A stretch of DNA of 64,000 nucleotides, taken from positions 1,082,208-1,146,207 of the forward strand of contig ML664662.1 of the NCBI GenBank assembly GCA_007570785.1, written 5' to 3'. Position numbers and translations under genes: made by a program. The notes beneath the pieces were generated by a model that saw only the letters and a program-made list of their open reading frames with translations, was not told the origin of the DNA and ran no database searches. The DNA comes from Antilocapra americana (taxonomy: Eukaryota; Chordata; Mammalia; Artiodactyla; Antilocapridae). The first letter of the stretch is position 1. Each line of letters opens with the position of its first letter. Below, one piece after another: positions 28,901 through 40,585 of the stretch.

Positions 28901-29261
28901 TTTCCTTCCAACCTCTCATCCTGAATTTACCTGAAGACCTGCCCCCACACCACTCCTGCGCAGCCACAGTGCTCTCTCCCTCAACCAGACACTGAGCTTG
29001 GAACCAGAAGCCCCAGTGACCTGTAGTTCTGACCTGCACTTGTATCTGGAGGTATCACAGTGTCTCTCCTGCAACAATTGTATCCTTCCCTCTGGACTCA
29101 TGTTAAATTTATTTGTAGCAAGTTTTATCAAACTGGAATGCTTCCATACATATCAGGCTTGATCAGAAGCAATTTAGTTGCAAGTGATCGTAACAAAAAC
29201 AGAGGGTCTCTATTGGCAGGATCTAAGGGTGAGCGACTGAGTTTAATATGTAATCCCTGGT

Positions 29262-29445
29262 GGCTTTCCTGATAGCTCAGTTGATAAAGAATCCACCTGC
29301 AATGCAGGAGACCCCAGTTTGATTCCTGGGTTGGGAAGATCCCCTGGAGAAGAGAAAGGCTATCCACTCCAGTATTCTGGCCTAGAGAATTCCATGGACT
29401 ATACAGTTCATGGGGTCGCAAAGAGTTGGACAAGACTAAGTGACT
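29262..29445 (+). mobile_element. Bov-tA SINE
   Basis: GGTGGCTTTCCTGATAGCTC head. GGTCGCAAAGAGTTGGACAA tail. Confidence 0.93.
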
Positions 29446-29454
29446 TTCACCACC

Positions 29455-29640
29455 ACTGGTGGCTTAGTGGTAAAGAATCCACCTGCCAATATAGCAGATG
29501 CGGGTTTAATCCCTCGGTTAGGAGGAGGGCAGGGCAACCCACTCCAGTATTCTTGCCTGGAGAATCCCCATTTACAGAGGAGCCTGACGGGCTGCAGTCC
29601 ATTGGGTTGCAAAAGAGTTGGATGTGAGTGAGTGACTAAA
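29455..29640 (+). mobile_element. Bov-tA SINE, second of a head-to-tail pair
   Basis: It lies directly after the preceding SINE. GGTGGCTTAGTGGTAAAGAA through GAGTGAGTGACTAAAC, lacking the first bases of the head. Confidence 0.92.
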
Positions 29641-29689
29641 CAAACCCCAAAAATAGGGTCTATAACAACGGTGTTGGATAGAGAGCTCC

Positions 29690-29821
29690 TGTTATCCAAC
29701 TGCCTGTGTGACGTTAGATGAGTAACTTTTCTGTTAAGGGTCCAGTTTCCCCATCTGTAAATATGGATAATTGTGATGTTCACCTTATAGGTCATGCGAG
29801 GATTAAAGTTAATATGCATAG
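29690..29821 (+). mobile_element. MIR SINE, 5' part (split by RPLP1 retrocopy)
   Basis: GTGTGACGTTAGATGAGTAA and TTTCCCCATCTGTAAATATG match MIR. The 3' part resumes at 30375. Confidence 0.75.
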
Positions 29822-30357
29822 CCCTTTCCTCAGTAGCCGCTAAAGTATGCAGTCCTTCTGAGGAAGCTAAGGCCCAGTTGAGGTGAGACCTTCACTTCAT
29901 CTGGGCAACTAGCATCATGCCCAACAGCCCCCACCTAGCACTCGCCCTGCACCATGGCCTCCTTCTCAGAGCTTGCTTGCATTTATTCGGTCCTCATCCT
30001 GCACAACGATGAGGTGACGGTCACAGAGTGTAAGATGAATGCCCTCATTAAAGCAGCTGGTGTAAAAGTTGAGCCTTTTTGGCCCGGCTTGTTTGCAGAG
30101 GTTTTGGCCAATGCCAACATCGGGAGCCTCGTCTACAACATGGGGGCTGGTGGACTTGTCCCAGCAGCTGGTGCTGAACCTGCAGGAGGTCCTGTCCCCT
30201 CCACCACTGCTGCCCCAGCTAAGGAGAAGAAAGCAGAAGCAAAGAAAGAAGAATCTGAAGAGTCCGATGATGACATGGGCTTTGGTCTTTTTGACTAAAC
30301 CACTTTAGTAACAGGTTTAAAATAAAAAGCTGAGCTCTTTAAAAATAAATAAAAAAT
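29822..30357 (+). pseudogene. RPLP1: RPLP1 processed retrocopy with intact ORF
   Basis: This is an intronless copy of the 60S acidic ribosomal protein P1 mRNA. It starts at a TOP-like CCCTTTCC cap sequence (29822), carries the full 5'UTR, the ORF 29954-30298, a short 3'UTR with AATAAA (about 30320) and an A-rich tail ending about 30357. It is flanked by imperfect 17-bp duplications, AAAGTTAATATGCATAG (29805-29821) and AAAGTTGCCACGCATAG (30358-30374), 13/17 identical. The upstream copy is preceded by TT, the L1 endonuclease preference. A MIR continues across both sides. The tail and the divergence of the duplications suggest an old insertion. Confidence 0.93.
29954..30298 (+). CDS. Open reading frame of the RPLP1 retrocopy (114 aa, probably not expressed)
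   Basis: An uninterrupted 114-codon frame, the length of normal RPLP1. It begins [12 protein letters not shown] and ends with the conserved stalk tail [13 protein letters not shown], preceded by the Ala/Pro hinge and a Lys/Glu-rich linker. P1 pairs with P2 on the ribosomal stalk, where the C-terminal tail recruits elongation factors. Several substitutions are at usually conserved places, for example Cys26 in VTVTECKMN where I recall Asp. No promoter of its own is evident beyond the copied 5'UTR. Intactness may reflect the short ORF rather than selection. Confidence 0.45.
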   Translation: MASFSELACIYSVLILHNDEVTVTECKMNALIKAAGVKVEPFWPGLFAEVLANANIGSLVYNMGAGGLVPAAGAEPAGGPVPSTTAAPAKEKKAEAKKEESEESDDDMGFGLFD

Positions 30358-30368
30358 AAAGTTGCCAC

Positions 30369-30440
30369 GCATAGAGCATCTAGAACACTGTTTGGCACGT
30401 GAGTGTTCAGTCACCTTTAGTTGTAATAATAAAGGTGATG
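30369..30440 (+). mobile_element. MIR SINE, 3' part
   Basis: GCATAGAGCATCTAGAACAC and TGTTTGGCACGTGAGTG continue the MIR interrupted at 29821. Confidence 0.7.
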
Positions 30441-31359
30441 GTAATGATGGTTATAAGCATGTCTCAAGGAAGAACGAAGGAAGAGCATCAGGAACAAGAC
30501 AGAAAAATAGGAAAGGAGGGTCCTCGTTTGAGGCTACGGGGTCTCTCTCTTTCCTGCTTTTCCCTGAGTGTTTGATTCCTTTTTCTGTCTTCCACAGGTT
30601 GGGACACAAAGTACAGACTGAAGCTGAAGTTCCTAGTGTTCTCAAGCTAGGAGGTCCATTGGGGGTATTCGTGTTATAAATTTCTGAAAAAGAGAAACAG
30701 AAGCCTTTCCAAGGTCAGAAAGCCTCCAGGGGTCCTGTATGGGTGTGTGTGGAACCAACGGATTCCTAGGGCTTCCCCTCCTAGACTGAGGAAGTGGCAG
30801 GCTCTCTCAAAAGGGCTGTCACTGTTATTGATTGCTACACTACAATTGCCATCAAACTTCGTGTTTTCAAATCATTAGCTTTGATTATCTCTTAGGCTTT
30901 CCTTGCATCCGAAATTTGGAATCAGCTCAGCTGAGTGGTGTCCTGACTTGGGGAATCTCTCACACCATTGCTGTCAGATGGTGGCTGGAGGTGGTGTCAT
31001 CTTGAAAGCTTCTGACACTTGGACTAGGAAGACTTAAACAGCTGGGAGTCGGCACAGGTGGGCATACTGGGTATCTTCCTTGCTCTCTGTTTCTGTATGT
31101 TCTTTCCACATGGAAAGATGTCTACGTGATCTTCCATCAGGGTGGCTTCAGGGTAACCAGATGTCTAACATGATGGCTCAGGACCCCAAAGGCTCAAGAC
31201 TGTGTCCCAAGAGGGAGAGAAAGCCAGGTGGCCACCATCTTGAAGTGATACCTCATTGTGGTTTTGAGCATCAATCACTTCCTTGCTCACCTGCTCATCA
31301 CATCACTTGTCTGGTCAACACAGAAAGTTCTGCCCAGATGGCCAAAAAGCACATGCTCA
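30441..31359. other. Intergenic, no recognisable feature
   Basis: Nothing recognised by eye. Confidence 0.5.
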
Positions 31360-31716
31360 ACATTGCTAACTATTAGAGAAGTGCAAATCAAAACCACAAT
31401 GAGGTATTACTTCACACGGGTCAGAACGGACATCTTCAAAGAAAAGGGAACCCTCCTATGCTGTTGGTGGGAATGTAAATTGGTGTAGCTACTATGGAGA
31501 ACAGTATGGGGGTTCCCGTAAAAACTAAAAATAGAACTACCATATGATCCTGCAATCCCACTCCTGGACATATATCCATAGATAATTCGAAAAGATACAT
31601 GTACCCCAATGTTCATACCAGCACTATTCACAATAGCTAAGACACAGAAGCAACTCAATGTCTATGGACAGATGAATGGATAAAGAAGATGTGGTACATA
31701 TATACAATGGAATATT

Positions 31717-31926
31717 GTGCTTAGTCATGTCTGACTCTTTGTGACCCTATGGACTGTAACCCACCAGGTTCATCATCCATGGGATTTTTCAGGCAAGAAT
31801 GCTGGAGGGGGTTGCCATTTCCACCTCCAGGGGATCTTCCCAACCCTGTAATCAAAACTGCATCTCCTGTGTCTACTTCACTGACGGGTGAATTCTTTAA
31901 CACTGAGTCACCTGGGAAGCCCACAG
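31717..31926 (-). mobile_element. Bov-tA SINE nested in L1
   Basis: Interrupts the L1 phrase ACAATGGAATATTACTCAGC. GGAATATT (31709-31716) and GAAATATT (31928-31935) are the target duplication. Confidence 0.93.
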
Positions 31927-32212
31927 TGAAATATTACTCAGCTATAAAAATAATGAACTAATGCCATTTGTAGCAACTTGGATGGACCTAGAGCTTATCA
32001 TACTAAGCAAAGTCAGAGAAAGACAAATATCATATGATATCCCTTTTATGCAGAATCTAGAAAAATGATACAAAAGAACTTATTTACAAAATAGTAACAG
32101 ATGTAGACTCTGAAAATAAATTTATGATTATCAAAGGCAAAAGGTGGGGGAACAATAAATTAGGAATTTGGAATTAACATATATACACTCTTATACATAA
32201 AATAGAAAATGG

Positions 32213-32412
32213 GGCTTCCTTGGTGGCTCAAACAGTACAGAATCTGCCTGAAATGTGGGAAGACCTGGGTTCAATCCCTGGGTTGGGAAGATCCCCTGGA
32301 GAGGGGAATGGCTACCCACTCCCGTATTCTTACCTGGAGAATTCTGTGGACAGAGGAACCTGGCAGGCTATAGTCCATGAGACTGCAAAGAGTTGGACAC
32401 AACTGAGTGAGA
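32213..32412 (+). mobile_element. Bov-tA SINE nested in L1
   Basis: GGGGCTTCCTTGGTGGCTCA head through GTTGGACACAACTGAGTGAG. Confidence 0.94.
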
Positions 32413-32659
32413 GAAAGAGTATTATGAGGATATATAAAATAGATAATCAACAGGTACCTGCTGTGTAAAAAAGGGAACTCTGTTCAATATTCTGTAAGAA
32501 CCTATATGGGAATAGAATCTAGAAAAGAATGGATATATGTATATGTGTAACTGAATCACTTTGCTGTGCATTTGAAACTAATATAACACTGTAAATCAGC
32601 TATACTGTAATATAAAATAAAAATTAAATTAAAAAGAAAGGTCTACACAGATTAAAGGG

Positions 32660-35150
32660 GAGGGAACACAGACCCCCCCCACCCCCACCTGTCAATGGAG
32701 GCCTGTCAAAGTCACATCAGAAGAGCTTGCACACTGGGATATTTATTGGTGTAACCATCTTTGGAAAATATTGATACAATCTCCAATGGGTGGGTTGCAC
32801 ACAGATAAGGAGACAATGGTCATCATATCTAATGTATACTATCTACTAGATTTTACCCAAAGATATATGATAAACATTTCTCCACATGATTATTCTTCCA
32901 CAACATCCCTTTATAAAAAGCATTAATTTTAAAAATTCATGTTATCAAAGTAATACATACTCATAAAAAATTCAAAGTGCAGAAATGCATAAAGAAACAA
33001 TGGAAGGTTTCTTCCTTCTCTCCCCACTAATTATTCTCTAAGGGTAACAATGAGTCCTATATACCTGTCTAGATTTTCCTTTACACTTATTTAGTCATAT
33101 ACAAGATTTTATTTTTTTATAAAAATAAAAATCATGTTATATATTCTTGCTTATTTCACTTTAAAATGCTGTGGCAGGAAGTGATGTGTCCTGCTCTTTT
33201 TAACTGGTGCATAGTATTCTGTTGTCTGTGTTAGGATGTCTCTAATTTGCTTTAAAGACGGGCAGTGTGTTATAAAGTATCTGTTATTTAGTTTAAGCTA
33301 GGCTTTTAGGGCTAGTGAGTTGCTTTTCACAGGACACCCACTCCAGGAGCAGCCAACCAACTTTTAATCAGAAAAGTCACCCTCCAAGTGCTTCCTCTAT
33401 TTTTATCTCCCATCAACACTAGATTTTGCTAATTAGCAGAATGACATAGCAAGTGAATCTGCACAATGGATATTCCCAATGGGCTCTTATTGTTGCACTG
33501 AGAAGTATTCAAGGTACATAGATTGGCTGAATTATTTTAGAGAAGCTCTCCAAACTTGCACAGACAGGGCAGCTGGATCTAGGCAGGTGTGTAGCCTGTG
33601 CTCAGGGACACCTCTGGGTGGATCTCTAAGGGACCTTTGTTCTGCCATGAATTTGGATCTTCTGATTGCCTGATGCTGCCTTCAAGGCTAACGGAATCTT
33701 GCTTTTAGAGTAATGTAGCCTCCACCGTCAATGCTTTTTGCATGTTAGGACCAAGCTGGGACCCCTTTAGATACACAGAAGAGGTTATACCACTGTTACT
33801 TAGGCCTGCTTGTTAACTTCAACCTGGCTGATTTGGGCCTGAGACTCACTCTTGTTACAACCTGGTGGCTAGATGGGGAAGCTACAAGAGAGCCTTAAAG
33901 ACTGCCTGACCAAATTGGCCTTGATCATCAGCTCACAACATTATGGATGGATCATAATTTATTTTTCCAAACCCATTTAAACAGGCATTTAGAATGCTTC
34001 CAATGTTTTGCCTTTACATTAAACGCTGTGGTATCATCCATTTCACAAAAATGTTTTTATAAATTTTTTTTTGCATAAAAATTTTAGCTTAATAATTACA
34101 TGCTATTTCATTGAAGCGCTGCACCCAAATTTATTAATCTCATCCCCTGTTTTTGTATCTTAGGTTTTGGAGGAATCTATATCTGAACCCAGGTCTGGTT
34201 GATGCGAGCCCAAGTCTTTTCTAATACTTCTAGACAGAATTGTCTGGAAGATTGAACCTGGGAGTAAAGTGCCAAGGAGGTAATAGTGGATGTTGCTCTT
34301 TGCCCAGTTCCTATTTGGGGATTCCACCCTAGACCTTAGTTGACTTTTCACCTCCTTGGGTCTGCTTAAAGTGATTCCCCACCCTGGTTACACATATGAG
34401 TCTCTGAACAAACATAAGAAATCCTGTTGTTACAGAATCTAATTTTCAAACCCAGGAAGGTGCAAAGCTCATATCGTCAGTATATGGAGTTAAATATAAT
34501 CTCATGCACTGAGCAATACATTTAACATCCTAATTAATAATTTAGAGCATCAATTGCAGGGTGGAAAGATATTATGTCTGTGCTGCCTGTTTGTGGGAAA
34601 ATCTACTACCTAACTGCATTCCTCTCACCTTTCACCACCCACCAAAAAAGCAAACCAGAGACGTTTGCCCAAAAGTGGCAAGCATATATTAATGACAAAG
34701 GGCAGGAAGAAAATTATTCTCATTGACTGGTGGTAATGCTACAGAATAGGGAAGGACTTCTTTAAATTGTATTTTCTGAGACAATGGAGATTCGATGTGG
34801 AGTTTTGCCTTCATTATAGTGTTTTATAGTCTGTGTTCCTAAGAACTGGGTCAGATTTTGCATTATGTCTGTGATTTGTCTTAGAATGTCCAATATTTAC
34901 ATTCCTATAATGCCACATTAATACTGGAGTTTTTAAGTTAGAGGAGGCTTTTTTTAATTGAAATAATAACAACTCCCCCCCCATACCATACATTCTATAC
35001 ACACTTCAATGTGACTTATTTTTTTTCAAAATCAATTCATCTGTAATTTCCCCTGCTGCAGTTTCATACTCCCACTTCACATACAACTTTTAACCTGGTC
35101 TAAGGCAGCAAAAGATGCATTCTATATTTTCTGATTCTCCAGAGTTGAAT
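32660..35150. other. Intergenic, largely unassigned
   Basis: A (C)n-rich tract is at 32672-32688 and AT-rich L1-like fragments are possible at 32930-33250. No supportable gene. 33300-34000 shows no repeat that I recognise. Confidence 0.5.
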
Positions 35151-35154
35151 TTCC

Positions 35155-36325
35155 AGATGTACAAGCTGGATTTAGAAAAGGCAGAGGAACCAGAGACCAA
35201 GTTGCCAACATCCAATGGATCATAGAAAAAGCAAGGGAATTCCAGAAAAGCATCTACTTCTGCTTCACTGACTATGCTAAAGCCTTTGACTGTGTAGATC
35301 AAAGCAAACTATGGTAAATTCTTAGAGAGATGGGAATACCAGACCATCTTGCCTCTCTCCTGAGAAACCAGTATGCAGGTCAAGAAGCAACAGTTAGAAA
35401 TGGACATGGTACACGGACTGGTTCAAAATTGGGAAAGAAGTATGTCAAGGCTGTATATTGTCACCCTATTTAATTTCTATGTAGAATACATCATGCAAAA
35501 TGCTGGGTTGGATGAAGCTCAAGCTGGAATCAAGATTGCCAAGAGAAATATCAACAACCTCAGATATGCAGATGACACCACCCTAATGGCAGAAAGCAAA
35601 GAAGAACTAAAGAGCCTCTTGATGAAACTGAAAGAGGAGAGTCAAAAAGCTGGCTTAAAACTCAACATTCAAAATACTGAGATCATGGCATCCGGTCCCA
35701 TCATTTCATGGCAAATAGATGGGGAAAAAATGGAAACAGTGATTTTCTTGGGCTCCAAAATCACTACAGACGGTGACTAGCCATGAAATTAAAAGATGTC
35801 TGCTCCTTGGAAGAAAAGCTATGACAAACCTACACAGCATGTTAAAAAGCAGAGACATCACTTGGGTGACAAAGGTCCCTCTAGTCAAAGCTATGGTTTT
35901 TCCAGTAGTCATGTATGGATATGAGCGATGGACCATAAAGAAGGCTGAGCACTGAAGAATTGATGTTTTCATTAATTGTTGGGGAAGACTCTTGAGAGTC
36001 TTGGACTGCAAGGAGAGCAAAGCAGTCCATCCTAAAGGAAATCAACCCTGAATATTCATTGGAAGGACTGATACTGAAGCTGAAGCTCCAGTGTTTGGCC
36101 ACCTGATGCAAAGAACTGACTCACTGGAAAAGACTCTGATGCTGTAAAAGACTGAAGGCAGGAGGAGAAGGGGGTGACAGAGGATGAGATGATTGGATGG
36201 CATCACCGACTCAACAGACATGAGCTTGAGCAAACTCCAGGAGATAGTGAAGGACAGGGAAGACTGGCGTGCTGCAGTCCATGGGGTCACAAAGAGTCAG
36301 ATATGACTGAGCAACTGAACAATAA
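35155..36325 (+). mobile_element. BovB LINE fragment (reverse transcriptase to 3' end)
   Basis: Broken frames encode RT pieces. ARKGRGTR-type finger residues, the YADDTTLMAES catalytic box (about 35568) and the C-terminal RQRM..WLDGI-type region are followed by the BovB tail. There are stops and frame changes, so it is not functional. The 5' part is missing. Confidence 0.93.
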
Positions 36326-36439
36326 ACAACCAACCAGAGTAGTTTATCATCCTTTATCATATATAACAAGGTGCTTCCTTAATTGGAATTTTAATTTGTT
36401 TCTTGGTAAGTGAAGTTGCTTGTTAAAAGCTGTTTGGGT

Positions 36440-37140
36440 CTTGTTTTTTAAGTTTATACAGTATTGTTTGAAAAAATTGCAAACAGCCTGAAAGTCTACC
36501 AATTAGAAGACTTGCAGTTAACTAACTGATGGTATCTTCATTCTCTGAAATACTCTGCAGCTGTAATAAGAACAGAAAGCCCTATGAATTGATTGTAAAG
36601 ATATCCTGTTAGGTGGGAAGAAAAAGATTTCCTGTTAAGTGAAAAAAAATCAAAGAGCAAAACACTGTGTATTGTATGCTACCATTTATGTAGAAAGGAA
36701 GGAAATATGCATATCTATACATATATAGAGAGATATTGGTGGCTCAGCAGTAAATAATTTGCCTGAAATGCAGGAGACATGGGTTCAATCTCTGAGTCAG
36801 AATGATCCCCTGGAGAAGGAAATGGCACCCCACTAGAATACTAGTATTCTTGCCTGGAGAATTCTATGACAGAGGAGCCTGGTGGGCTAAAGTCCATGGG
36901 GCCGCAAAAGAATTGCACAGGACTTAGGGACTAAATAACAACAAATTGACTTGTATGGACATACAGATATTTATGAAAGAAACACAAGAAACTGATAAAA
37001 TTGGTTGCTCTAGGGGAGAGAATCTAGGTGGCTGAAAACAAGAGTGGAAGGCAGACTCTTATATACCCTTTGATATCTTTTGAATTTTGAAGCATGTAAA
37101 TGTATGAGTTGTTCAAAAAAGAAACGAAGATGAAAATTTA
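36440..37140 (+). mobile_element. Old L1 3' portion with nested SINE
   Basis: TGCTACCATTTATGTAGAAA before and TTGAAGCATGTAAATGTATG after the SINE belong to an L1 3'UTR. Confidence 0.6.
36733..36945 (+). mobile_element. Bov-tA SINE
   Basis: ATTGGTGGCTCAGCAGTAAA head. AGTCCATGGGGCCGCAAAAG tail. Confidence 0.92.
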
Positions 37141-37504
37141 AAAACAAACAAAAAGGAAGGTAAAACAATAGAAGTATTGACCTTGGTTCACAGGGATCCC
37201 TGAACTACCTCTCCTGGCTATGACAGATAGCTCAGAGGGGAGGGGTATAACAAGACCTTCTTTTGTGGCTGGATGTGGCTTAAATCCCATCTCCAACTAA
37301 AGACAAAGGAAGATGTTGAAGGGGAAGACAGTAAGTTATGGGAGATTATCAGGAAGAGCACAGTAAACAAGGTGGTATCTTGGGCCATTTCAGTGAGTTA
37401 CTCAGTATTCCTGGGGCTCTTTTATGAATACAGGAGATATTCATGTTACTAAACTTCTATTTGTTTTTTTCCTGTTCATCTGCCTTTTATTATAGCAGGT
37501 TCTC
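37141..37504. other. Intergenic, no recognisable feature
   Basis: Nothing recognised by eye. Confidence 0.5.
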
Positions 37505-37635
37505 AGCCTGGAGAAAGAAATGGCAACCCACCCCAGTATTCTTGTCCGGGAAATCCCATGGACAGAGGAGCCTGGTGGGCTACAGTCCATGGGGTTGCAG
37601 AGAGTTGGACACAACTGAGCGCTTGTCAGCAACAG
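37505..37635 (+). mobile_element. Bov-tA SINE, 5'-truncated
   Basis: It begins at CCTGGAGAAAGAAATGGCAA, so the tRNA head is missing. Ends TTGGACACAACTGAGC. Confidence 0.92.
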
Positions 37636-37884
37636 CTCAGCCAAGAAACTAGAGGGTAGAGGGAAAATGATTTTCACTTCCCTACAGACTGAATGATATG
37701 AAGGTATCCTGTTAGTTACTTTGGGAGTGATATTTGTATTGCAGTTATGTTTACAAGGGTTCTTCCTCTTTAAAAGATAGGTATTTATGGATTTGAAGTA
37801 TTTGTGGATAAAAGAATATGATGGCTGGGATTTGCTTTACAAAATTCAGTAGGATCATATAAAGGAAAAGAATTTGAAGAAGTG

Positions 37885-38019
37885 TATATATATANNNNNN
37901 NNNNNNNNNNNNNNNNNNNNNNNNNNNNNNNNNNNNNNNNNNNNNNNNNNNNNNNNNNNNNNNNNNNNNNNNNNNNNNNNNNNNNNNNNNNNNNTATATA
38001 TATATATATATATATATAT
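37885..38019. repeat. (TA)n microsatellite around an assembly gap
   Basis: TATATATATA lies on both sides of the N run. The true length of the tract is unknown. Confidence 0.95.
37895..37994. other. Assembly gap, 100 N
   Basis: Exactly 100 undetermined bases, the usual placeholder for a gap of unknown size. Open frames crossing it are meaningless. Confidence 0.99.
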
Positions 38020-38090
38020 GAATCACTTGACTGTACACCTGAAACATTATAAATCAACTGTACTTCAATTTTCAAAAAATAAAACTGATT
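38020..38090 (+). mobile_element. Ruminant L1 3'-tail fragment
   Basis: GAATCACTTGACTGTACACC and TATAAATCAACTGTACTTC follow the artiodactyl L1 tail. Confidence 0.75.
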
Positions 38091-38091
38091 A

Positions 38092-38225
38092 GGGAATTCC
38101 CTGGTGGTCCAGTGGTTAGGACTCCACGCTTTCACTGCTGAGGGCCCACGTTTAATCCCTGGTCAGGAAACTAAGATGCCACAAGTCACCTGGTGCAGCC
38201 AAAAAATAAATAGCAAAATAAAATT
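38092..38225 (+). mobile_element. CHR-type tRNA-Glu SINE
   Basis: GAATTCCCTGGTGGTCCAGT head and CAGCCAAAAAATAAATAG tail. Confidence 0.92.
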
Positions 38226-38654
38226 GGTTATATATAAAGCCAAAGAAATATCCAGTAGGGAGGACATGGGGGAAGGAAAAAGTGAGTGGGGTATAGATGA
38301 GGTGAGATTGGACATTCATGGATACTAAGTATGCTAGCTGATGGGTACCTGGGGGTTCACTGTGTTATTTTCTCTTTTTTGTGTAAGTTTGAAAATGTGA
38401 AATGTTAAAAAAAAAATGCAAAAAAAGCCCACAAGGCCACATGAACTTATTTAACCTGTCCTACCAAGTTTGTGGGTATACTATTTGTTCCTGGGCTAGG
38501 TTGATCTTTCTGATCTCTTAATCTCCCTGAAGTGAAGATCTTGTTTAAAATGACACTTCAGCTCAGTGCCTGAGTTTCTCACTGGGCATGTGGAGGCAGC
38601 AGAAGATAGAGGTTTTAAAGGGAGAGTCCTGGGCATATTCATACTATATGCACC

Positions 38655-38744
38655 CAGAGGGGTGCTAGTGATAAAGAATCCACCTGCCAATGTGGGATCG
38701 ATCCCAGGCTCAGGAAGATCCCCTGGAGGAGGAAATGGCAAACT
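38655..38744 (+). mobile_element. Partial Bov-tA SINE joined to BovB
   Basis: AAAGAATCCACCTGCCAATG to GGAGGAGGAAATGGCAA, then the sequence passes directly into BovB. Confidence 0.85.
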
Positions 38745-40215
38745 GATGGAATTCCAGTTGAGCTATTTCAAATCCTAAAAGATGGTGCTGTCTGTGCAAG
38801 TGCTGCACTCAATATGCCAACAAATTTGGAAAATGCAGCGGTGGCCATAGGACTGAAAAAGGTCAGTTTTTATTCCAATCCCAAAGAAAGGAAATGCTAA
38901 AGAGTGCCCAAACTACCACACGATTGCACTCATCTCACACGCTAGTAAAGTGAAGCTCAAAATTCTCCAAGCCAGGCTTCAACAATATGTGAACCATGAA
39001 CTTTCAGATGTTCAAGCTGGTTTTAGAAAAGGCAGAGGAACCAGAGATCAGATTGTGAACATCTGCTGGACCATCAAAAAAGCAAGAGTTCCAGAAAACA
39101 TCTGTTTCTGCTATATTGACTATGCCAAAGCCTTTGACTGTGTGGATCCCCACAAACTGTGGAAAATTCATAGGATCCCCACAAATTGTGGAAAATTCAT
39201 AAAGAGATGGGAATAACAGACCACCTGACCTTCCTCTTGAGAAACCTGTATGCAGGTCAGGAAGCAACAGTTAGAACTGGACATAGAACAACCGACAGGT
39301 TCCAAATAGGAAAAGGAGTACATCAAGGCTATATACTGTCACCCTGCTTATATAACTTATAAGCAAAGTACATAATGAGGAATGCTGGGATGGATGAAGC
39401 ACTAGCTGGAATCAAGATTGCCGGGGAAAATGTCAATAAATTCAGATATGCAGATGAAACCACCCTTATGGCAGAAAGCAAAGAAGAACTAAAGAACCTC
39501 TTGATGAAAGTGAAAGAGGAGAGTGAAAAAGTTGGCTTAAGGTTCAACATTCAGAAAACTAAGATCATGGCATCTGGTCCCATCACTTCATGGGAAATAG
39601 ATGGGGAAACAGTGGCAGACTAATTTTGGGGGGCTCCAAAATCACTGCAGATGGTGACTGCAGCCATGAAATTAAAAGACACTTACTCCTTGAAAGAAAA
39701 GTTATGACCAACCTAGACAGTATATTAAAAGGAAGAGACATCACTTTATCAACAAAGGTCCATTTAGTCAAAGCTATGGTTTTTTCCAGTAGTCATGTAT
39801 GGGTGTGAGAGTTGGACAGTGAAGAAAGCTGAGCACTGAGGAATTGATGCTTTTGAACTGTGGTGTTGGAGAAGACTGTTGAGAGTCCCTTGGACTGCAA
39901 GGAGATCCAACCAGTCCATCCTAAAGGATATCAGTCCTGAATATTTATTGGAAGGACTGATGCTGAAACTGAAGCTCCAATACTTTGGCCACCAGATGTG
40001 AAGAACTGACTCATTGGGAAAGACCCTGAGGCTGGGAAAGACTGAAGGCAGGAGGAGAAGGGGACGACAGAGGATGAGATGGTTGGATGGCATCATCGAC
40101 TCAATGGACATGAGTTTGAGCAAGCTCTCAAAATTGGTGATGGACAGGGAAGCCTGGCGTGCTGCAGTTCATGGGGTTGCAAAGAGTCAGACACGACTAA
40201 GTGACTGAACTGAAG
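38745..40215 (+). mobile_element. BovB LINE fragment (reverse transcriptase to 3' end)
   Basis: It has DVQAGFRKGRGTRDQI, CYIDYAKAFDCVDPHKLW and YADETTLMAES (catalytic box with the third Asp region altered to DET), then the 3' tail. A 29-bp tandem duplication at 39144-39201, an in-frame stop at about 39227 and further breaks make it inactive. Confidence 0.93.
39144..39201 (+). repeat. 29-bp tandem duplication inside BovB
   Basis: Two units starting GGATCCCCACAAA(C/T)TGTGGA, at 39144-39172 and 39173-39201, with one mismatch. It shifts the RT frame by 29 bases. Confidence 0.93.
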
Positions 40216-40419
40216 GTCTGTTAGAAGGATTAGACAAGATGCTATACAGAGTTTTAGTATAATGCCTGATATACAAAAATGCTCAAAATTGTTGATTATT
40301 ATTAATATTAGGCACTCAGAGAGTACTTCTTGAATATGAATGCTTGGATGAATAAAGGTGTGTGAGAGACAGGATCATTACACCATCTATCATTTTGTAA
40401 TCTGCCTTATTTTGAAAAC

Positions 40420-40585
40420 ATATTTAAATAGCACAGGGAACTATATTCAATATATTGTAGTAGCCTATAAGAGACAAGAATCTGAAAAAGAATATGTGTA
40501 TATATACAACTGAATCACTTTGCTGTACACCTGAAACCAACACAACATTGTAAATCAACTCTACTTCACTTACAAAGTTTTAAAA
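40420..40585 (+). mobile_element. Ruminant L1 3'-tail fragment
   Basis: GGGAACTATATTCAATATAT, AACTGAATCACTTTGCTGTA and AACATTGTAAATCAACTCTA. Confidence 0.85.

Larger units (their letters stand above)
31360..32640 (+). mobile_element. L1 3' portion with two nested SINEs
   Basis: AGAAGTGCAAATCAAAACCA, CTATGCTGTTGGTGGGAATG and CCATATGATCCTGCAATCCC mark the end of ORF2. The 3'UTR ends with TGTGTAACTGAATCACTTTG and TAAATCAGCTATACTG. Confidence 0.9.

Noticed and set aside
37751..38135. Frames spanning the N gap
   Set aside because: They are products of undetermined bases and TA repeats.
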